64,000 nt of DNA from positions 9,607 through 73,606 of the forward strand of contig JAVVRP010000004.1 of NCBI GenBank assembly GCA_036654655.1, read 5' to 3'. The position numbers and the translations under genes were made by a program. Below the pieces are notes generated by a model. The model had not been told where the DNA came from. It worked only from the letters and a program-made list of their open reading frames with translations, and made no database searches. This DNA comes from JAVVRP01 sp036654655. GTDB lineage: Bacteria; Bacillota; Clostridia; Christensenellales; UBA1242. Position 1 is the first letter of the stretch, and each line of letters opens with the position of its first letter. Positions 61,604-64,000 of the stretch are shown piece after piece.

Positions 61604-64000
61604 ATGAAAAAAAGCAAATTATTAATTTTAATTATGTCGATTGTGTTAAGCATATCCGCAATAGGGTTTGGTGCTTTTATGACGGCATATTATGAACAAT
61701 CAGTAAACACTGGTGTTAGGTTTGAACCCGCAGGATTAACATCAACTTTTTCTTTAAACATTCCACCAAACACAGAAAATAATGTGTCCGATTTAAAAAT
61801 TGCAGTTTCGGGTGAAATTTTGGGAGCAAGAGGCAATTCGTTAAATGACAAACTTTTAACATCCGCAAATCTTGGAACGGTGGATTCGTATGGAAATGTT
61901 TATAAATCACTTGTAGGATATTCTGCTTCACAAGGCTCACAGCCCAAAAGTGTTGTTTGGAATGTGGGCAGTTTGTTTTTTAACAACAGTGACTTAACGC
62001 CAATAGTTTTTAGAATAAATTTAACAAATTATACTCCTTTTAACAAAGTTGAATTTAAAATAACAGAGGTTGATGCAGGTGGAAATCCACTTGCTGTTTC
62101 TGTTTTAGATTCAATTGCAACAAGAGTTCAAAATGTTGGAATTGCAAATGAACCATCAATAAGTGGAGAAAATGTAAGCCCAAGCCCAATTGTTTCATCC
62201 ACACTTACCTACACAAAAAAATCAATTAACCAAGGAGGGTCATGTGCAACTCCACTTAGATTAAAAGTTGAAATTGTTAATTATATTCCAGCAGGAACAA
62301 ACCGTGTTGTTCAAATAAGAAAAACAAATGCAAACGAAGTTGTAAGTTTGCCATTTCGTTATGATGTTAACACAACTCCATATCTTGTAACATGGTATTC
62401 TAACATGGATTGCACAACGGAAGTACCTTATGATTACACATCTCCAATAAATCAAATATTGTACGGAAAAACAGGCTCAAAACAATTATTTGTGCCATCA
62501 GCAGTTGAAATAAGAACAAACCTTACAAGTGCTGTGCCATCATTAACTGCAAATTTAATTGAAATATACAAAATTGGCGGAAACAAAGTTTGGATTACCC
62601 ATTTAAACACAGGTTTAACAAGTTATGCCTTGCCTCCAAAAGTTGTTAATGGTGGTGTTTCTTACACCGTTGTTGGATATGCTTCTCCTTTTGTTAACAG
62701 CACGTTGTATCAATGTTTGCCAAACGAAGTTTTGTCCAATTCAAGTCCGATTGAATTTCCTATAACAATAACAGAAATTGGTGATTATGCCTTTAAAGGA
62801 AAAACAAATTTGAACGCAGTGGTTTTGCCATCAAATTTAACAAAAATTGGATATTTATCTTTTGCTGGTTGCACAAACCTTGATGCGGGGTTAACTTTGC
62901 CAAGCGGGTTAACATCAATTGGTGGATATGGGTTTTCTGAATGTACAAACCTTAAATTAACATCACTTCCAGCAGGATTAACATTAATTAGTTCGGCAGC
63001 CTTTAATTTATGTGCAAATTTAAAAATTACTTCAATACCATCGGGAATAACAACAATAAACAATTCATCATTTAGTGGTTGTTCTGGAATTACAAATCTT
63101 ACGTTGCCAGCAAACCTAACAACAATTCAAGCATATGGATTTATAAATTGTACAAATTTAAATGTTGGTTCCACACTTCCATCAGGAATAACATTAATTA
63201 ATGAATATGCTTTTTACAACTGCCGTAACTTAACGTTAACATCACTTCCATCTGCAATAACAGTTATAAACAATTACACATTCTACAATTGCGTTGGGCT
63301 TACAAATTTAACATTAAACAACAACATAACAAGTATTGGAAAAGGCGGGTTTAGAGGATGCACAAACTTAAACATTGGAAACTCACTGCCTTCCAGTTTA
63401 ACAAGTATTGGTGAGTTAGCCTTTTTAAATTGTAATACACTTAAAATAACTTCAATTCCACAAGGTGTAACAAGAATAGAGTTAAAAACTTTTTATAATT
63501 GTACAAGCATGTCAACAAATGCAGTGGAATTGCCTGCAAACTTAACATTTATTGGTGATGATGCATTCACAGGAAGTTTGCACACAGTTATAATTACAAG
63601 CGCAAATGTTGCAACTCTTGGTGTAAACGCTTTTAACGGTTGTGTAAACATTAAAATACCAAACACAAAACTTTTGAATTATGAAACAGCAACAAACTGG
63701 GTTACATATTACAATGCGGGAATAATTTCTGAACATGGTGGACCAAATCAACTTGTAACAGCAAGGCAAGCAGTTGCAAACACGGCATACACGTTAACTA
63801 AAACTTTTAACGTTGGTGGAACTACATATAATTTGGCTTGGTATGCAGAACCTGCTTGCACAACACAAATTTCTTACAACTACACATCAACCACAACAAA
63901 AAATATATATGGAAAAACAAAAAATTTGTATGGCGAATACACATTTGTTAAAAGAGACAGTTTAACCAGCGTTGCCCCAGATGTTGAAACTTCTGGTTTG
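61604..64000 (+). CDS. BspA-type LRR surface protein, partial at the right edge
   Basis: 799 codons, open to the window end. GAAGAGTG precedes the ATG. Same design as its upstream neighbour: export segment MKKSKLLILIMSIVLSISAIGFGAFM, shared module (EILGARGN, TSANLGTVD, WNVGSLFFNN, FKITEVDAGG), an InlB-like unit (TPYLVTWYSNMDCTTEVPYDYTSP...LYGKT), then LRR_5 repeats from ~residue 375 (CTNLxxxxSLPxxLTxIxxxAFxxC), then a second InlB-like unit near 740-785 (YNLAWYAEPACTTQISYNYTS...IYGKT). So LRR blocks are bracketed by wall-binding-type repeats. End and anchor not seen. Confidence 0.88.
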   Translation, partial: MKKSKLLILIMSIVLSISAIGFGAFMTAYYEQSVNTGVRFEPAGLTSTFSLNIPPNTENNVSDLKIAVSGEILGARGNSLNDKLLTSANLGTVDSYGNVYKSLVGYSASQGSQPKSVVWNVGSLFFNNSDLTPIVFRINLTNYTPFNKVEFKITEVDAGGNPLAVSVLDSIATRVQNVGIANEPSISGENVSPSPIVSSTLTYTKKSINQGGSCATPLRLKVEIVNYIPAGTNRVVQIRKTNANEVVSLPFRYDVNTTPYLVTWYSNMDCTTEVPYDYTSPINQILYGKTGSKQLFVPSAVEIRTNLTSAVPSLTANLIEIYKIGGNKVWITHLNTGLTSYALPPKVVNGGVSYTVVGYASPFVNSTLYQCLPNEVLSNSSPIEFPITITEIGDYAFKGKTNLNAVVLPSNLTKIGYLSFAGCTNLDAGLTLPSGLTSIGGYGFSECTNLKLTSLPAGLTLISSAAFNLCANLKITSIPSGITTINNSSFSGCSGITNLTLPANLTTIQAYGFINCTNLNVGSTLPSGITLINEYAFYNCRNLTLTSLPSAITVINNYTFYNCVGLTNLTLNNNITSIGKGGFRGCTNLNIGNSLPSSLTSIGELAFLNCNTLKITSIPQGVTRIELKTFYNCTSMSTNAVELPANLTFIGDDAFTGSLHTVIITSANVATLGVNAFNGCVNIKIPNTKLLNYETATNWVTYYNAGIISEHGGPNQLVTARQAVANTAYTLTKTFNVGGTTYNLAWYAEPACTTQISYNYTSTTTKNIYGKTKNLYGEYTFVKRDSLTSVAPDVETSGL

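Overview
The window is a very AT-rich, gene-dense bacterial chromosome segment using the standard code. It looks like an uncultured, low-GC, endospore-forming Firmicutes/Clostridia lineage, probably assembled from a metagenome (one N gap at 12933-13031). Evidence for this is a Spo0A homologue, a SigH-like sigma factor, YabP and YabQ, strong AGGAG-type ribosome binding sites, and TTGACA-17-TATAAT promoters. The window covers the replication-origin neighbourhood: parS sites with parA-parB, dnaN, dnaA, gyrB, gyrA, mnmE and mnmG are all present, with recF detached from dnaN.

Layout. 1-10 kb: a partial lipoprotein, then three aminoacyl-tRNA synthetases (GlnRS, HisRS, GluRS) with a small holin/tail-fibre cassette and a 29-residue Ala/Pro/Lys peptide gene between them, then an XRE regulator and an RSH-type protein whose synthetase half is degenerate. 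10.4-15.4 kb: tRNA-Val, Leu, Ala and Ile, yabP-yabQ and a DivIC-like gene, an odd 188-bp tandem array made from tRNA-Ile pieces and short hairpins next to the assembly gap, and a phage-derived toxin/immunity remnant. 15.5-30.2 kb: a methyltransferase, uvrC, an ArsR regulator, a Cys-rich small protein, a PRC-barrel protein, a class III nucleotidyl cyclase, a RadC-like protein, sigH, a PII/DUF1538 pair, a heterodimeric ABC exporter and recF. 30.5-34.3 kb: spo0A, a 434-bp tandem duplication carrying one parS per copy, and parA-parB. 34.4-36.8 kb: rplL-rplJ with an L10 leader, tRNA-Glu and tRNA-Met, then a 1-kb AT-rich gap with DnaA boxes and a 22-unit hexamer array that is my candidate oriC. 36.8-53.2 kb: an alpha/beta hydrolase, dnaN, a lipoprotein, three paralogous secreted proteins, dnaA, gyrB, gyrA, mnmE, mnmG. 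53.3-64 kb: an orphan pair of conjugation-like genes (pilin-like and VirB6-like), a CYTH-like protein, HU, an XRE regulator and two large leucine-rich-repeat surface proteins, the second cut by the window end.

How it fits together: the core is an origin-proximal replication, segregation and sporulation-control region. Woven through it are lineage-specific surface proteins. Six proteins appear to share one secreted beta-rich module: the partial lipoprotein at 1-496, the trio beside dnaA, and the two LRR proteins. Phage and conjugation relics are also scattered in the region. The most interesting leads are that surface-protein superfamily, the tRNA-Ile/hairpin array, the duplicated parS block with the hexamer-repeat origin candidate, the hydrolase-type RSH, and the Spo0A whose receiver lacks the usual acidic pair. 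All calls rest on reading sequence and on remembered family features; no database search was run.
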